From positions 67,267 to 131,266 of the forward strand of contig UQLW01000003.1 of assembly GCA_900542005.1 (NCBI GenBank): a stretch of 64,000 bases of DNA, written 5' to 3'. The notes beneath the pieces are model-generated. The model was not told the DNA's origin, did not search any database, and saw nothing but the letters and a program-made list of their open reading frames with translations. Both the position numbers and the translations under genes were made by a program. Positions 49,108 through 58,441 of the stretch are shown here, one piece after another; position 1 is the first letter of the stretch; the number at the start of each line of letters is the position of its first letter. This DNA comes from an uncultured Eubacteriales bacterium (GTDB lineage: Bacteria; Bacillota; Clostridia; Christensenellales; UMGS416).

Positions 49108-50963
49108 GCGCGATTCGCGAAGAAGAATTTCAATCCAAGAAAGTAGAATGGGGTACCTGGAAAAAGGTGCTGCATTACGCCATGCCCTATAAGCGGGATC
49201 TTGTCACGATCATGCTTTGTATGACCATGAGCGGCATTACCGATGTGCTGATGCCCATGTCGACGGCCTTTGCCATCGATAACTTTGTTATGCCGGGCAG
49301 GCTGGAGGGATTGCCGTGGTTCGCCTTGGTGTATCTGGGGCTGATCGCCATCGCAGCGTCCAATGTATATAACTTCTGCAAGCATGCCGGCAAGGTGGAG
49401 TGCTATGTCAGCCATGATATCCGCAAGGCCTGCTTTGACCGGCTGCAGGAGCTATCCTTCAACTATTACGACAAGACAGCGGTCGGCTACCTGATGGCCC
49501 GCATGACAAGCGACGCCCAAAAGCTGGCGGATACCATCGCCTGGTCGCTGGTGGATCTGGCCTGGGGCTTCGTCTTTATGATTATCGCGGTGCTGGGTAT
49601 GCTGCTGATGAACTGGCAGCTGGCGCTGTGCATCATTGCCCTGCTGCCCATTATCGCCGTGGTGGCGGTCGTGTTCCAGAAATATATCCTGAATCACCAG
49701 CGGGAGGTGCGCAAGGCCAACAGCCGCATTACCGGGGCCTTTAACGAGGGCATCATGGGCGCAAGGACCACCAAGACGCTGGTGCGGGAGGAGCTGAACG
49801 CCAAGGAATTCAATGATTTGGCGGCCCAGATGGAGCGCTCCTCTGTGAAATCGGCGGTGATCTCCGGTATGTTCTGGCCGGTGATTGGCTGCTTTGCAGC
49901 GGTAGGGACGGCCTTTGTGCTGTGGGTAGGCGGCAATCATGTGCTCTTTGGGGGCATGACCGTCGGCCAGCTCTCCTTTTTCCTCCAGCTGTCAGGCTAT
50001 TTCTTCGAGCCGGTGCTGAACTTTGCCCGTATCTTTTCTGACCTGCAGTCATCCCAGGCAGCAGCCGAGCGCGTCATGGCGCTGATCGATACCAAGCCGC
50101 AGATCACCGACAGCCCGGAGGTGATCGAGCGCTATGGCACCTGCTTTGAACCCAAGCGGGAAAACTGGCCGGAGATTTGCGGGGACGTGGAATTTGAGGA
50201 TGTCAGCTTCCAATACGATGGAGGCGAGAAGGTGCTGAGCCACTTCAACCTCAAGGTGCGGCATGGCATGCAGATTGCGCTGGTCGGTGAAACGGGATCG
50301 GGTAAGTCCACCATTGTAAACCTGATCTGCCGCTTCTACGAGCCCACCTCCGGCCGCATCCTGATCGACGGCGTGGACTACCGGGAGCGCAGCCAGCTAT
50401 GGCTGCATTCCAACCTGGGCTATGTGCTGCAATCCCCCCAGCTATTCTCCGGTACGATCCGCGAGAATATCCGGTACGGCCGGCTGGAGGCTACCGACGA
50501 AGAGGTGGAGGCGGCGGCGCGCCTGGTAGGCGCCCACGAATTCATCGAGAAGCTGGATAAGGGATATGAGACGCAGGTGGGAGAAGGCGGCGGCCGGCTT
50601 TCTACCGGCGAAAAGCAGCTGATCTCCTTTGCCCGGGCTATCGTATCCGATCCGGCGCTGTTCGTGCTGGACGAGGCGACCTCCTCCATCGATACGGAGG
50701 CGGAGCAGCGTATCCAGCGGGCCATTGACCGGGTTCTGGAGGGAAGGACCAGCTTTATCATTGCCCACCGGCTGTCCACCATCCGCAATTCTGACCGGAT
50801 CCTGGTGATCCGCGGCGGCGAAATGGTGGAATCGGGTACCCATGACGAATTGATGCAGCGTGAAGGCTACTACTACCATCTTTATACCAACCAGTTCCAG
50901 GATGAACAGACCCAGCAGGTGCTGGGCGCAAAAACCGCAGAGGACGGCCGCAAGCCTGAGTAA
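49104..50963 (+). CDS. ABC multidrug exporter half-transporter, catalytic subunit (BmrD/YheH-like)
   Basis: A 619-residue half-transporter with six membrane helices and a nucleotide-binding domain. Walker A is GETGSGKST. Walker B is LFVLDEATSSID, with the catalytic Glu intact. The signature LSTGEKQL deviates from LSGGQ. Signature deviation here and Asp in the partner's Walker B fall in the same composite ATP site, so one site is degenerate and the other active, as in heterodimeric exporters. ATG 49104 overlaps the stop of the first subunit as ATGA and has AAAAGGAGG upstream. Confidence 0.92.
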   Translation: MSAIREEEFQSKKVEWGTWKKVLHYAMPYKRDLVTIMLCMTMSGITDVLMPMSTAFAIDNFVMPGRLEGLPWFALVYLGLIAIAASNVYNFCKHAGKVECYVSHDIRKACFDRLQELSFNYYDKTAVGYLMARMTSDAQKLADTIAWSLVDLAWGFVFMIIAVLGMLLMNWQLALCIIALLPIIAVVAVVFQKYILNHQREVRKANSRITGAFNEGIMGARTTKTLVREELNAKEFNDLAAQMERSSVKSAVISGMFWPVIGCFAAVGTAFVLWVGGNHVLFGGMTVGQLSFFLQLSGYFFEPVLNFARIFSDLQSSQAAAERVMALIDTKPQITDSPEVIERYGTCFEPKRENWPEICGDVEFEDVSFQYDGGEKVLSHFNLKVRHGMQIALVGETGSGKSTIVNLICRFYEPTSGRILIDGVDYRERSQLWLHSNLGYVLQSPQLFSGTIRENIRYGRLEATDEEVEAAARLVGAHEFIEKLDKGYETQVGEGGGRLSTGEKQLISFARAIVSDPALFVLDEATSSIDTEAEQRIQRAIDRVLEGRTSFIIAHRLSTIRNSDRILVIRGGEMVESGTHDELMQREGYYYHLYTNQFQDEQTQQVLGAKTAEDGRKPE

Positions 50964-50996
50964 GGCGGCGCGCGGCCGCGCCAACCAAGCGATAGG

Positions 50997-51028
50997 AAAA
51001 ACCGGCTCAATACTGAGCCGGTTTTTTT
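50997..51028. terminator. bidirectional terminator
   Basis: A 9-bp stem ACCGGCTCA/TGAGCCGGT, loop ATAC, A-run before and seven T after, between the convergent ABC and aldo/keto reductase genes. Confidence 0.92.
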
Positions 51029-51051
51029 GACAGGCTGAAGGGCGGAGCGGT

Positions 51052-52044
51052 CTATTCCCAGATTTCCCGCCAATCCACGGCGCCGGGCCAGAGGAAAACC
51101 TGCCCCTTAATCAGGCGGCAGCCGCGCTCGGCCCCCTCGAGAATCGCCAGCTCCTCCGGCGTAAGGGGGTCCTCGGTGACGCAGCGCAGATTCGCAAGAT
51201 AATTGGCCGGCCGGGAGGAGAAGGGGATGGGCAGCGCGCCGATGGCCACCTGCCACTTCAGGCATACGAGGGCGGGGTGGATTTGATGCCGCCGGGCAAC
51301 CTCCAGCACCTCAGGCAGCTCCATATCGTTCACATCTTCACAGGTCCGGTCCCGCTCGGGCCGGTTGGGCGAGCCGAGGGGGCAAAAGCCCATGGGCTGG
51401 ATCTGATGCTGCCGGCAATAGGCCAAGAGCTGGCGCTGCTGGAAGGAGGGATGCAGCTCGAGCTCCAGCAGCGAAGGCTGGATACGGCAATGGGGCAGCA
51501 CCGCCTCCAGCTTGGCGACCGTCATGTTGCTCATCCCAAGGTGACGCACAAGGCCCATATCATGGAGGCGTTCCATCTGGCGCCACACCGCGATATATTC
51601 CCCGGCGTCAAAGGGGCGGGAATCGGGATTGCGGCTATCACCGTCGCAGCCCGGGGCATGATAATTGGGGAAGGGCCAATGCACGAAGTAGGCATCAATC
51701 GCCTCCAGACCCAGATCCCGCAGCGTGCGGGCCAGGGCCAGCAGCACATCTCCGGGGCCATGCATGTCGTTCCATACCTTGGAGGTGATAAAAAGCGACT
51801 CCCGCTGGACCATCCCTTCATCGAAGGCGCGGCGGAGCACCTGGCCGATCTCTGCCTCATTCCCGTATACCTGTGCGCAGTCCAGCAGCCGGTAGCCGGC
51901 CTTCAGCGCGCCATAGACGGCCTCGGATACCTGATCTGGGGAATAGTGATCGGAGCCAAAGGTGCCCAAGCCGATTGCCGGGATGGTTTCACCATCCCGA
52001 AGCCTAAAGCGGGGCACAGAATCGGGTCGTACAGCCGTTGTCAC
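51052..52044 (-). CDS. aldo/keto reductase
   Basis: A 330-residue NADPH-dependent AKR with the catalytic tetrad Asp55, Tyr60 (LLDCAQVYGNE), Lys89 (ITSKVWN) and His122 (YFVHWPF). GTFGSDHYS begins the barrel, and GMSNMTVAKLEAV and LKWQVAIGALPIPFSS follow. It reduces aldehydes or keto-sugars; the substrate is unknown. Start: GTG 52044, with AAAGGAG upstream, overlapping the stop of the alcohol dehydrogenase gene as GTGA. The pair is therefore made together and may act on one polyol or sugar. Confidence 0.9.
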   Translation of the reverse strand: MTTAVRPDSVPRFRLRDGETIPAIGLGTFGSDHYSPDQVSEAVYGALKAGYRLLDCAQVYGNEAEIGQVLRRAFDEGMVQRESLFITSKVWNDMHGPGDVLLALARTLRDLGLEAIDAYFVHWPFPNYHAPGCDGDSRNPDSRPFDAGEYIAVWRQMERLHDMGLVRHLGMSNMTVAKLEAVLPHCRIQPSLLELELHPSFQQRQLLAYCRQHQIQPMGFCPLGSPNRPERDRTCEDVNDMELPEVLEVARRHQIHPALVCLKWQVAIGALPIPFSSRPANYLANLRCVTEDPLTPEELAILEGAERGCRLIKGQVFLWPGAVDWREIWE

Positions 52045-53138
52045 GGGGTTTGCTCCTTTCCGGCATGGGAATCCTCCGTCCCGTCGAATACCACCGCCAC
52101 CTTGCCGCAATGGCCGGAAGCCATAAGCGCATAGGCCTGATCAGCGTCCTCCAGCAGGAAGCGATGGGTAATGAGATCCTCGGGATGCAGGCCCCAGCGG
52201 ACCAGGCGCTCCACCAGATCCTCCATACGCCAGAGGCTGGTCACCCAGCTGCCATAGATGGTTTTCTGGCCATGGATTATGTCGGGGCTGGGCTCAAAGC
52301 GGGTGGTGCCGCCCTCGCCCACATAGGCAATTTTGCCCCATTCGCGGGTAGCCTGGATAGCCAGCGTGCGGCCGGCCTCATTGGCGCTGCAATCCACAGC
52401 CTTTTCCACGCCATGCCCGCCGGTCAGGGCGCGGATATGGGCCAGCGTATCCTCGCCGGGGGCTAACACATGGTCGGCCAGTCCCAACTGCTTCGCCAGC
52501 TCCATCCGCTCGGGGAGGGCTTCCACGCCGATCAGCTGATTGGCCCCCATAGCCCGGGCCAGCATCAGCGCGGCCAGGCCGACAGGTCCCAGCCCGACGA
52601 CCAGCACGGCGTCATTGCCGGATACGCCGATCTTTTCCAGCGCTTCATATACGGTGCCAAAGCCGCAGGCAACCTGGGCGCCGTCGCAATAGGTGAGTTC
52701 GTCGGGCAGCGCCACCAGATCCTTTTCATCGGCCAGGATATAGGGGGCCATGCCGCCATCGCGCTGCCAGCCATAGGCGGCCCGCAGGGGGCTTGTGCAG
52801 GAAATCTGGTAACCCATGCGGCAGTCATGGCAAAGGCCGCAGCCGGAGATATGATAGATGATGACGCGGTCGCCCTTCTTGAAGCGTTTCAGATGGCTGC
52901 CCTCCTCCACGATAATGCCGCAGGGCTCGTGACCGGCAATGGTTCCCGGCTGGTACCCCTCGGGCCCCTTGCCCACATGGGCGCGGTAGATGCAGCGGAT
53001 ATCGCTGCCGCAGATCGTCGAGGCCATGGTCTGGACCAGTACCTGGCCGGGGCCGGGCTTTGGGATGTCAAATTCGCGCATTTCAACGGTTGAGTTACCT
53101 GGCAGGATCGCTCCCAGCATTTTTTGTTCCATCCTCAT
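52041..53138 (-). CDS. zinc-binding alcohol dehydrogenase (MDR family, polyol/threonine dehydrogenase-like)
   Basis: A 365-residue medium-chain dehydrogenase. The catalytic zinc is bound by Cys43 (CGSD) and His70-Glu71 (GHE). Structural-zinc cysteines are Cys100, 103, 106 and 114. The Rossmann turn is VVGLGPVGLAAL. It resembles sorbitol or threonine dehydrogenases; the substrate is unknown. AAAGGA precedes the first ATG at 53138. Coupled to the downstream aldo/keto reductase. Confidence 0.9.
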   Translation of the reverse strand: MRMEQKMLGAILPGNSTVEMREFDIPKPGPGQVLVQTMASTICGSDIRCIYRAHVGKGPEGYQPGTIAGHEPCGIIVEEGSHLKRFKKGDRVIIYHISGCGLCHDCRMGYQISCTSPLRAAYGWQRDGGMAPYILADEKDLVALPDELTYCDGAQVACGFGTVYEALEKIGVSGNDAVLVVGLGPVGLAALMLARAMGANQLIGVEALPERMELAKQLGLADHVLAPGEDTLAHIRALTGGHGVEKAVDCSANEAGRTLAIQATREWGKIAYVGEGGTTRFEPSPDIIHGQKTIYGSWVTSLWRMEDLVERLVRWGLHPEDLITHRFLLEDADQAYALMASGHCGKVAVVFDGTEDSHAGKEQTP

Positions 53139-53360
53139 ACACGTCCTTTCCCAACGGCTTCAATTTTGAAGCCCATTTACAATTAAATCATAGCGCTTTG
53201 GGCTAGAAACTGTCAATAGGTGGAATAGAAATAGGAAAATTCCTATTGAGTATGCAAAATTTGGTGGATCATGGGAGGCGGCGGTGACTGAAGGCAAAAG
53301 CGCCAGCCCGCAAAAGGCAAGCGTTTTTCCAGAAAACGCCTGGAAGGGAAAGGGCAAATA

Positions 53361-53369
53361 TGATATACT
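53361..53369 (+). promoter_or_regulatory. extended -10 promoter for LOTUS/DUF3825 gene
   Basis: TGATATACT matches TGnTATACT. It supports the start at 53407 over an upstream in-frame ATG at 53344 or earlier. Confidence 0.55.
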
Positions 53370-53406
53370 AAAAAATAAGAATATTATTGGACGGGAGATG
53401 CTGCGA

Positions 53407-55563
53407 ATGGATAGGGAGAAAAAACAGCAGATTAACAGCCTGCTGCGGGAGGCTTTTGAACCGGGGATATGGTATCCGTTCGCAAAGGTGGCCAAGTATC
53501 TGACGGAGCACGGGATCCGCAGCGCGGAGCTGGGATATGCCAAGATGCGGACGCTGTTGGAGGATATCCCGGAATATGTGACGCTGCGGCAGGTGATGCA
53601 CGGGACAAACCCCGACTTTGAGCTCTGCCTTGCGGCGGGAGAAGGAGCGGAGCAGAATACGCAGCCGGGAGTGACGGCGGCCATGCCTGGGCAAACGCAG
53701 ACGAATGCGCTGCCAGACCGGCTTCTGGAGCTGGCCTTTCTTCCGCCGAAAATGCTGGGTTGGCTGGCCGGCCTCCAGGGAAAGGGACAGACGAATCAAC
53801 AGATGATTGCCCTGCTTCAGGAGGCCTATGCGCGCTGCGCGGCGGAGGGACGGATTGAACGGGCGGAAGGCTCGATCCGGTTCTATACGGGCCTGAAGGA
53901 TGCGGAAGGCAGGGAGCTGAAAGCGGTCCTGGTACCAAACAGCATCCCGGGTCATCAACCCTGGTGCCTGACCTGCGAGGCGGTTCCGGAATCCGCCGCA
54001 CCACAGGCGGCCGCGGGGACGCAGGCGCCTGCGGCGCAGGTCCGAAAGCTGGATGACCAGGCTAAAGGGGAGATTTACCGCCTTTTCAAGGAACGGCTGC
54101 CCTTTGAGACGCCGCTGCACCTGGCGATGGTGGGTAAACTGCTTTTCGATGAGGGATACGATAAGGAAGACTTTGGATATGGCAAGATGAAGCCCATGTT
54201 TCAGGATATGGCTGAATTCGTGCAGATGAGTGAAATTATCGTAGGCGGCGTACCGCAGACGATGATTACATTGCATGAAAATACCAGCCTGGCCGGCCAA
54301 GCGCCTCTGGATGGGGAGCTCCCGCGCTCGCTGCGGGACGAGGTGTTCCTGCCGCAAAAGCTTTTAGGGATTGTGAATGAGTATGCGGCCGGCGACCTGA
54401 ACGCCAGAGAGGCGTTGATCGCAGGGTATGAGGCCAGCCTGCGCGACCACAAGGTGACCAAATCGGACGGACGGATCATTTTCGACACCGGACTGACTGA
54501 CCGCAGCGGCGAGGCGTTGATTGCTTCCATGAAGCCTTCGGATATCCCCAACGGCCTTCCATGGTATCTCAACTATGTGGGCCGGCGGGAGAAAAAGCGC
54601 GTCCGCCGGGATTCGCCGGGCAAGATGCTGGAGCGCTTCGCTTTCCTGGGCTCCTGGGCCAGCTTCCTGGGGCAACTGGCCGATAAGGCGCTGCCGGAGG
54701 TATGGAGCTTTGAAGGCGAGGATCAGCGGGATTACGCGATTTTGCAGAAATACATTCAATATACCTTCTACCGGCTGAATCTGGAGGATAAGATCTGCAT
54801 CAGCGAGGATGGACGCATTGCGGCCTTTAATACAGGGCTGGTGGACGAGCATTACGATGATATTTACGCTTGCTTTATGCCGAATCTTTCTGACGTACCC
54901 GGAGCGGCAAAATGGCGCTTCCAGGATTTCTGCACAGCCGGGGGCCGGGGAACAGGGAAATGGCTGGTCGACGCCTTTAACCCGCTGCCGCAGCCGGCCG
55001 CCTATTTTGAGCGCAAAGAGGATCTGCTCTTTGATCTGGACAAGGATATTTTACCGGACTTCCATCATATTATCGTAGATAATACCAAACGGCTGCCGCT
55101 TGACTTTCTGCGGGAGGAATTCCATGGATATCCGGAGGCAGTTGCTTTGGTGGATGAGGCGGCCAGGGAGCGGGACCGTTTTCGCCGCGAGGGTATCATG
55201 CGGCAGATGAGCCAAATGCTCGATGAAAATTCCAAGCTGTTCAACCGGCTGCGCAACCGGCTGCAGGATGCCATCGATCTGGCGATCAAACAGGTAAGGT
55301 GGAACTATAAAACGGCGATTCCCTGTTTCTTTCCTACCAGGAACGTGATGAGCCTTATGCTTCCGCTGTGTCTGGAGGATGATGGACGGGCCGATGCGGC
55401 GCTGGTGGTCGAGCTAACCCGTTCCGGCGTCTACCAAGGCCAGACGATCCTGACCCTGCAGCAGGCCTATTTAGACGCCAGGCTGGTTTGCCGGCCCAAC
55501 AGCGAATGGCTGCAGACCACCAATATATCCGGCGGGGAACATGAGGAGGACGAGGAAGAGTAG
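53407..55563 (+). CDS. tandem OST-HTH/LOTUS and DUF3825 domain protein
   Basis: A 718-residue protein, apparently built from repeats. Residues 7-75 and 221-290 are LOTUS/OST-HTH-like winged helices, with matching GYAKMRTLLEDIPEYVTL and GYGKMKPMFQDMAEFVQM. Each is followed by a shorter module (about 102-190 and 305-392) with FYTGLKDAEGRE and FDTGLTDRSGEA. Residues 405-640 form DUF3825 (FAFLGSWASFLGQLADKALP, then FNTGLVDEHYDD). LOTUS domains bind RNA, and DUF3825 is linked to RNA metabolism. The function is unknown; an RNA-related role, possibly in defence, is inferred. A final coiled region and acidic tail end the protein. GGGAG lies 9 bases before ATG 53407. Confidence 0.75.
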   Translation: MDREKKQQINSLLREAFEPGIWYPFAKVAKYLTEHGIRSAELGYAKMRTLLEDIPEYVTLRQVMHGTNPDFELCLAAGEGAEQNTQPGVTAAMPGQTQTNALPDRLLELAFLPPKMLGWLAGLQGKGQTNQQMIALLQEAYARCAAEGRIERAEGSIRFYTGLKDAEGRELKAVLVPNSIPGHQPWCLTCEAVPESAAPQAAAGTQAPAAQVRKLDDQAKGEIYRLFKERLPFETPLHLAMVGKLLFDEGYDKEDFGYGKMKPMFQDMAEFVQMSEIIVGGVPQTMITLHENTSLAGQAPLDGELPRSLRDEVFLPQKLLGIVNEYAAGDLNAREALIAGYEASLRDHKVTKSDGRIIFDTGLTDRSGEALIASMKPSDIPNGLPWYLNYVGRREKKRVRRDSPGKMLERFAFLGSWASFLGQLADKALPEVWSFEGEDQRDYAILQKYIQYTFYRLNLEDKICISEDGRIAAFNTGLVDEHYDDIYACFMPNLSDVPGAAKWRFQDFCTAGGRGTGKWLVDAFNPLPQPAAYFERKEDLLFDLDKDILPDFHHIIVDNTKRLPLDFLREEFHGYPEAVALVDEAARERDRFRREGIMRQMSQMLDENSKLFNRLRNRLQDAIDLAIKQVRWNYKTAIPCFFPTRNVMSLMLPLCLEDDGRADAALVVELTRSGVYQGQTILTLQQAYLDARLVCRPNSEWLQTTNISGGEHEEDEEE

Positions 55564-55610
55564 CCAAACAGAAAACAAGGGGCGAGGGACATGCGCCTGC
55601 CCGATTGCTT

Positions 55611-55646
55611 CAACAAAAACCGGCTGTACGCAGCCGGTTTTTGTTG
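55611..55646. terminator. terminator after LOTUS/DUF3825 gene
   Basis: A perfect 16-bp stem (55611-55626 with 55631-55646), loop TACG, with T-runs within the right arm. Confidence 0.88.
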
Positions 55647-55701
55647 CGCAGGAAGCACGCGATTTTTGGCTAAATATTGGCTTAAAAGCCGGATGAAAGG
55701 A

Positions 55702-55730
55702 TTGATTTCTCAATCATAAAAGGTTATACT
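55702..55730 (+). promoter_or_regulatory. promoter for Cys-cluster protein gene
   Basis: TTGATT (55702-55707), 17-base spacer, TATACT (55725-55730). Confidence 0.65.
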
Positions 55731-55773
55731 TAATACGTTCGATTATAGGGCCGGCAATATAGGAGGATCAGGT

Positions 55774-56880
55774 ATGGTCGGAGAAAACGGGACAGGAAAG
55801 TCATTTGATCATATTTCGCAACGAATCCTTTTCGGGCTGAGGCTCGCCTTTTCAAATGAGCTGCCTGAGGGAGAGGATATACCAGGGCGCGAGGCGCTGG
55901 AGGGTTGGCGCGCCGTCATGGATCGGATACTGGAGGCACTGTATCAAAAGCCTATGCTGTTGAACCTGCCGCTCGATCCGGATCAGAGCTTTACATATGG
56001 GCAATATCATAGCGAAAACCCCGCGCTCAGCAGACGCTTTTACAAAGCGCAGAAGATTGTAAGCGATTTTTATCACTGCCTCATGCAGCTGGGCGCCGGA
56101 GGCGAGCAGACGCCGGCGCATAACCTGAAAATCAGCAAAGCATGGATCAAAAAGCGTAAGATATCCTGGAAAAGCGCTTATCAGATCCTGCTGGAGCTTT
56201 CGGGTGTGAGCTGCGAGGATCAAGGCGAATCGCTTGAATTTTGCTGTCACGGCTGCCGGGAAGCGATCGCAGGATGGCAGTACTTATCCAGCCAGGCGCA
56301 AGCACAGCAAGCGCGTTTCCCTAAAGCAGGGCCCTTTTGCTTTGCTGTCTGCAATTATTCAGGCCAGTACCGGTATTGGCTTGAGCGGGCCGAGCGGTTT
56401 GCCGGCCTGCAGCCAGGCTACCTGGAAGAGATTGAGCGCATATGCGTGGAACGGGGCGCGCATGTAGAAGCTTATGGCGTATTGGGCAGCAATGAGGTCG
56501 GCTTTTATTACCGCCTGGTGCAGCAGGTCAGCGGGTTTTCCATTGAATACCACGCCCATTACCATGAAATGATTGGCTTTGCCATGGTAAATGGCCTGGG
56601 GATTAAGGCGATGCTGATGAATTTTGATCGCCTGGGTCCCCAGGTACAGGACTACTTGCTGAAAGCCTGTCATGACTGCCATGAATGTGGAGCCTGTACC
56701 AAGGGAGGAAAAGTGGCCTCCTTTGCGACGCCGGTGATCAGCGAGGGTAAGCTGCGGCGGCTATGCCCGCTGTTTATTCAGCGGGAGTGGACGCGGCTGG
56801 ATATGCAATGGGTCCGGCAGATGATAGCCTTTGGAGAGATGCAGGAGCAATATGGCGCTGGGCATGCCCGGGAAGCATAA
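55774..56880 (+). CDS. unknown protein with C-terminal four-cysteine cluster
   Basis: A 368-residue protein, not recognised. Most of it is helical, without signal peptide or membrane segment. The C-terminal region has Cys299-x2-Cys302-x2-Cys305-x2-Cys308 (CHDCHECGAC) and Cys331-Pro (RRLCPLF), a spacing that suits a [4Fe-4S] or zinc site. A further FCCHGCREA lies near residue 155. AGGAGG precedes ATG 55774. The gene has its own promoter and terminator. The first residues GENGTGKS look like a P-loop but lack the preceding strand and the rest of an ATPase. Confidence 0.65.
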   Translation: MVGENGTGKSFDHISQRILFGLRLAFSNELPEGEDIPGREALEGWRAVMDRILEALYQKPMLLNLPLDPDQSFTYGQYHSENPALSRRFYKAQKIVSDFYHCLMQLGAGGEQTPAHNLKISKAWIKKRKISWKSAYQILLELSGVSCEDQGESLEFCCHGCREAIAGWQYLSSQAQAQQARFPKAGPFCFAVCNYSGQYRYWLERAERFAGLQPGYLEEIERICVERGAHVEAYGVLGSNEVGFYYRLVQQVSGFSIEYHAHYHEMIGFAMVNGLGIKAMLMNFDRLGPQVQDYLLKACHDCHECGACTKGGKVASFATPVISEGKLRRLCPLFIQREWTRLDMQWVRQMIAFGEMQEQYGAGHAREA

Positions 56881-56898
56881 AAACTGACTGTGAAAAAG

Positions 56899-56938
56899 AA
56901 TGGAGGCAGGGCCCTTAAAGGCCTGCCTCCATTCCCTT
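56899..56938. terminator. bidirectional terminator
   Basis: A 12-bp stem (56899-56910 with 56922-56933) between the convergent Cys-cluster and hydrogenase genes. Confidence 0.82.
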
Positions 56939-56956
56939 TGGGGTACATATATGTAG

Positions 56957-58411
56957 TTAGCGGGACCGGTTCATATCCACCTTTTGATGGAAGCCGGCGC
57001 GCTCCACGTTCTCATGGATGCCGCGCGCGTCAGCCTTTGCCAGCAGCTTGGTGCGGGCCTGCTTGTATTGGCGGGCGGACACCAGCAGCGTGGGGCCGGC
57101 TGAACAGCCGCCCTCGCAGGCCATACCCTCGATAAAGTTAGCGTTGAATTTGCCGCTGGTCAGCATGGCCAGCGCTTTTTTACATTCGGCCGCGCCGTCG
57201 CAGCGGTGACAGACCACCGAAGGCAATTCGTCCTCGACCTCGGAAATGGCCTGCATGACGGCGCCGGTTACGCCGCCGGAAACCGCAAAGTTTTTGCCAA
57301 AGATAGAGGAATCCTGCTCCGCCGGCTCGCACTTTTCCGGATCAATGCCCTGCGCCTGGAACATCGCCAGCAGCTCTTCAGAGGTCAAAACATAATCGGG
57401 GCCACCCTCCTGGTCGGTTTCCGTCTTTTTTGCGACACAGGGGCCGATGAACACAACCTTGGCCCGGGGCGCGTCGGCCCGGATAAGGCGGGACAGCGCT
57501 ACCATAGGCGATACTGTATGGCTCATGGCGGGCAGCAGCTGCGGAAAGTGCTTTTTGATCATATTGACAAAGGCGGGACAGCAGGACGTGGTCATCTTAC
57601 GGCCGGCCTGCAGCGCTTCCATCAGCTCCTCTGACTCATGCTGCGCGACGGCGTCGGCGCCTAATCCAACCTCAAGGGCTTCGGCAAAGCCCAGCTTGAC
57701 CAGCGCGGACTTGATATGCCCCATAGTAGCCGTCATACCGAACTGGCCCTCCAGTGCGGGAGCGACAATTGCATAGACCGGCCCCTTTTCCATGGCGTCG
57801 ATCACTTCCACAAGGCTGGAGACGTCGCTGATCGCGCCAAAGGGGCAATCGCGCATACAAGCGCCGCAGGAAATGCACTTATCGTCCTCAATAACAGCGA
57901 TTTTGTCGTCATTGAGAGAAATCGCGTTTACCGGGCAAGCGCGGCGGCAGGGCCGAATCAGATCCGCAATGGCATTATAGGGGCATGCCTGGGCGCAGCG
58001 TCCGCATTCCTTGCACTTATCCGGGTCGATATAAGCGCCTCGCCCGGTCATGGAAATGGCGCCGAAGGGACAGGCGTTCATGCACTTTTTAGCCAGGCAT
58101 TTTTGACAGTTTTCCGTTACGCGGTAGCGGTTGATCGGGCAGCCCTCGCAGGCGCTGGATAGCACATGGATGACGTTTGTGCTCTCCGAGCGGTTCAGGG
58201 GCTTTTTCCCCATAGCCAGGCGGGTGCGGCCGCGCAGGATCTCACGCTCCTTATAAACGCAGCAACGGAAATGGGGCTGTGAGGTCGGCACCATTTCGTG
58301 GGGGATGCGCTCAATCGCGTCCTCCGTAAGCTCGTGGTCAAAGGCGAGCTTCGCCACCCTGCGCAACACATCGACCTTCAGGACTCTTGCATCATTTTCA
58401 AGCTTTATCAT
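56957..58411 (-). CDS. [FeFe]-hydrogenase, group B-type
   Basis: A 484-residue protein. Cysteine-rich N-terminal ferredoxin-like domains include CQKCLAKKCMNACP, CKECGRCAQACP and CISCGACMRDCP. The H-cluster domain has motifs TSCCP (275-279), GPCVAKK (323-329) and EGMACEGGC (428-436). The L1 motif TSCCPA and the modified L3 fit the group B (M3-like) hydrogenases of Clostridia, whose partners are unclear. It would interconvert protons and H2 with ferredoxin. It is the last gene of the hydrogen-sensing operon, 30 bases after the phosphatase gene. Confidence 0.88.
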   Translation of the reverse strand: MIKLENDARVLKVDVLRRVAKLAFDHELTEDAIERIPHEMVPTSQPHFRCCVYKEREILRGRTRLAMGKKPLNRSESTNVIHVLSSACEGCPINRYRVTENCQKCLAKKCMNACPFGAISMTGRGAYIDPDKCKECGRCAQACPYNAIADLIRPCRRACPVNAISLNDDKIAVIEDDKCISCGACMRDCPFGAISDVSSLVEVIDAMEKGPVYAIVAPALEGQFGMTATMGHIKSALVKLGFAEALEVGLGADAVAQHESEELMEALQAGRKMTTSCCPAFVNMIKKHFPQLLPAMSHTVSPMVALSRLIRADAPRAKVVFIGPCVAKKTETDQEGGPDYVLTSEELLAMFQAQGIDPEKCEPAEQDSSIFGKNFAVSGGVTGAVMQAISEVEDELPSVVCHRCDGAAECKKALAMLTSGKFNANFIEGMACEGGCSAGPTLLVSARQYKQARTKLLAKADARGIHENVERAGFHQKVDMNRSR

Positions 58412-58441
58412 GGATGGTTTATCTCTTTCTCCCTTGCCATA

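Noticed and set aside
53284..53406. Earlier start for the LOTUS/DUF3825 gene
   Set aside because: An extended -10 promoter lies within this stretch and a ribosome site fits the ATG at 53407.
55774..55810. Walker A-like GENGTGKS at the start of the Cys-cluster protein
   Set aside because: No beta strand before it, no Walker B or other ATPase motifs afterwards; probably coincidence.
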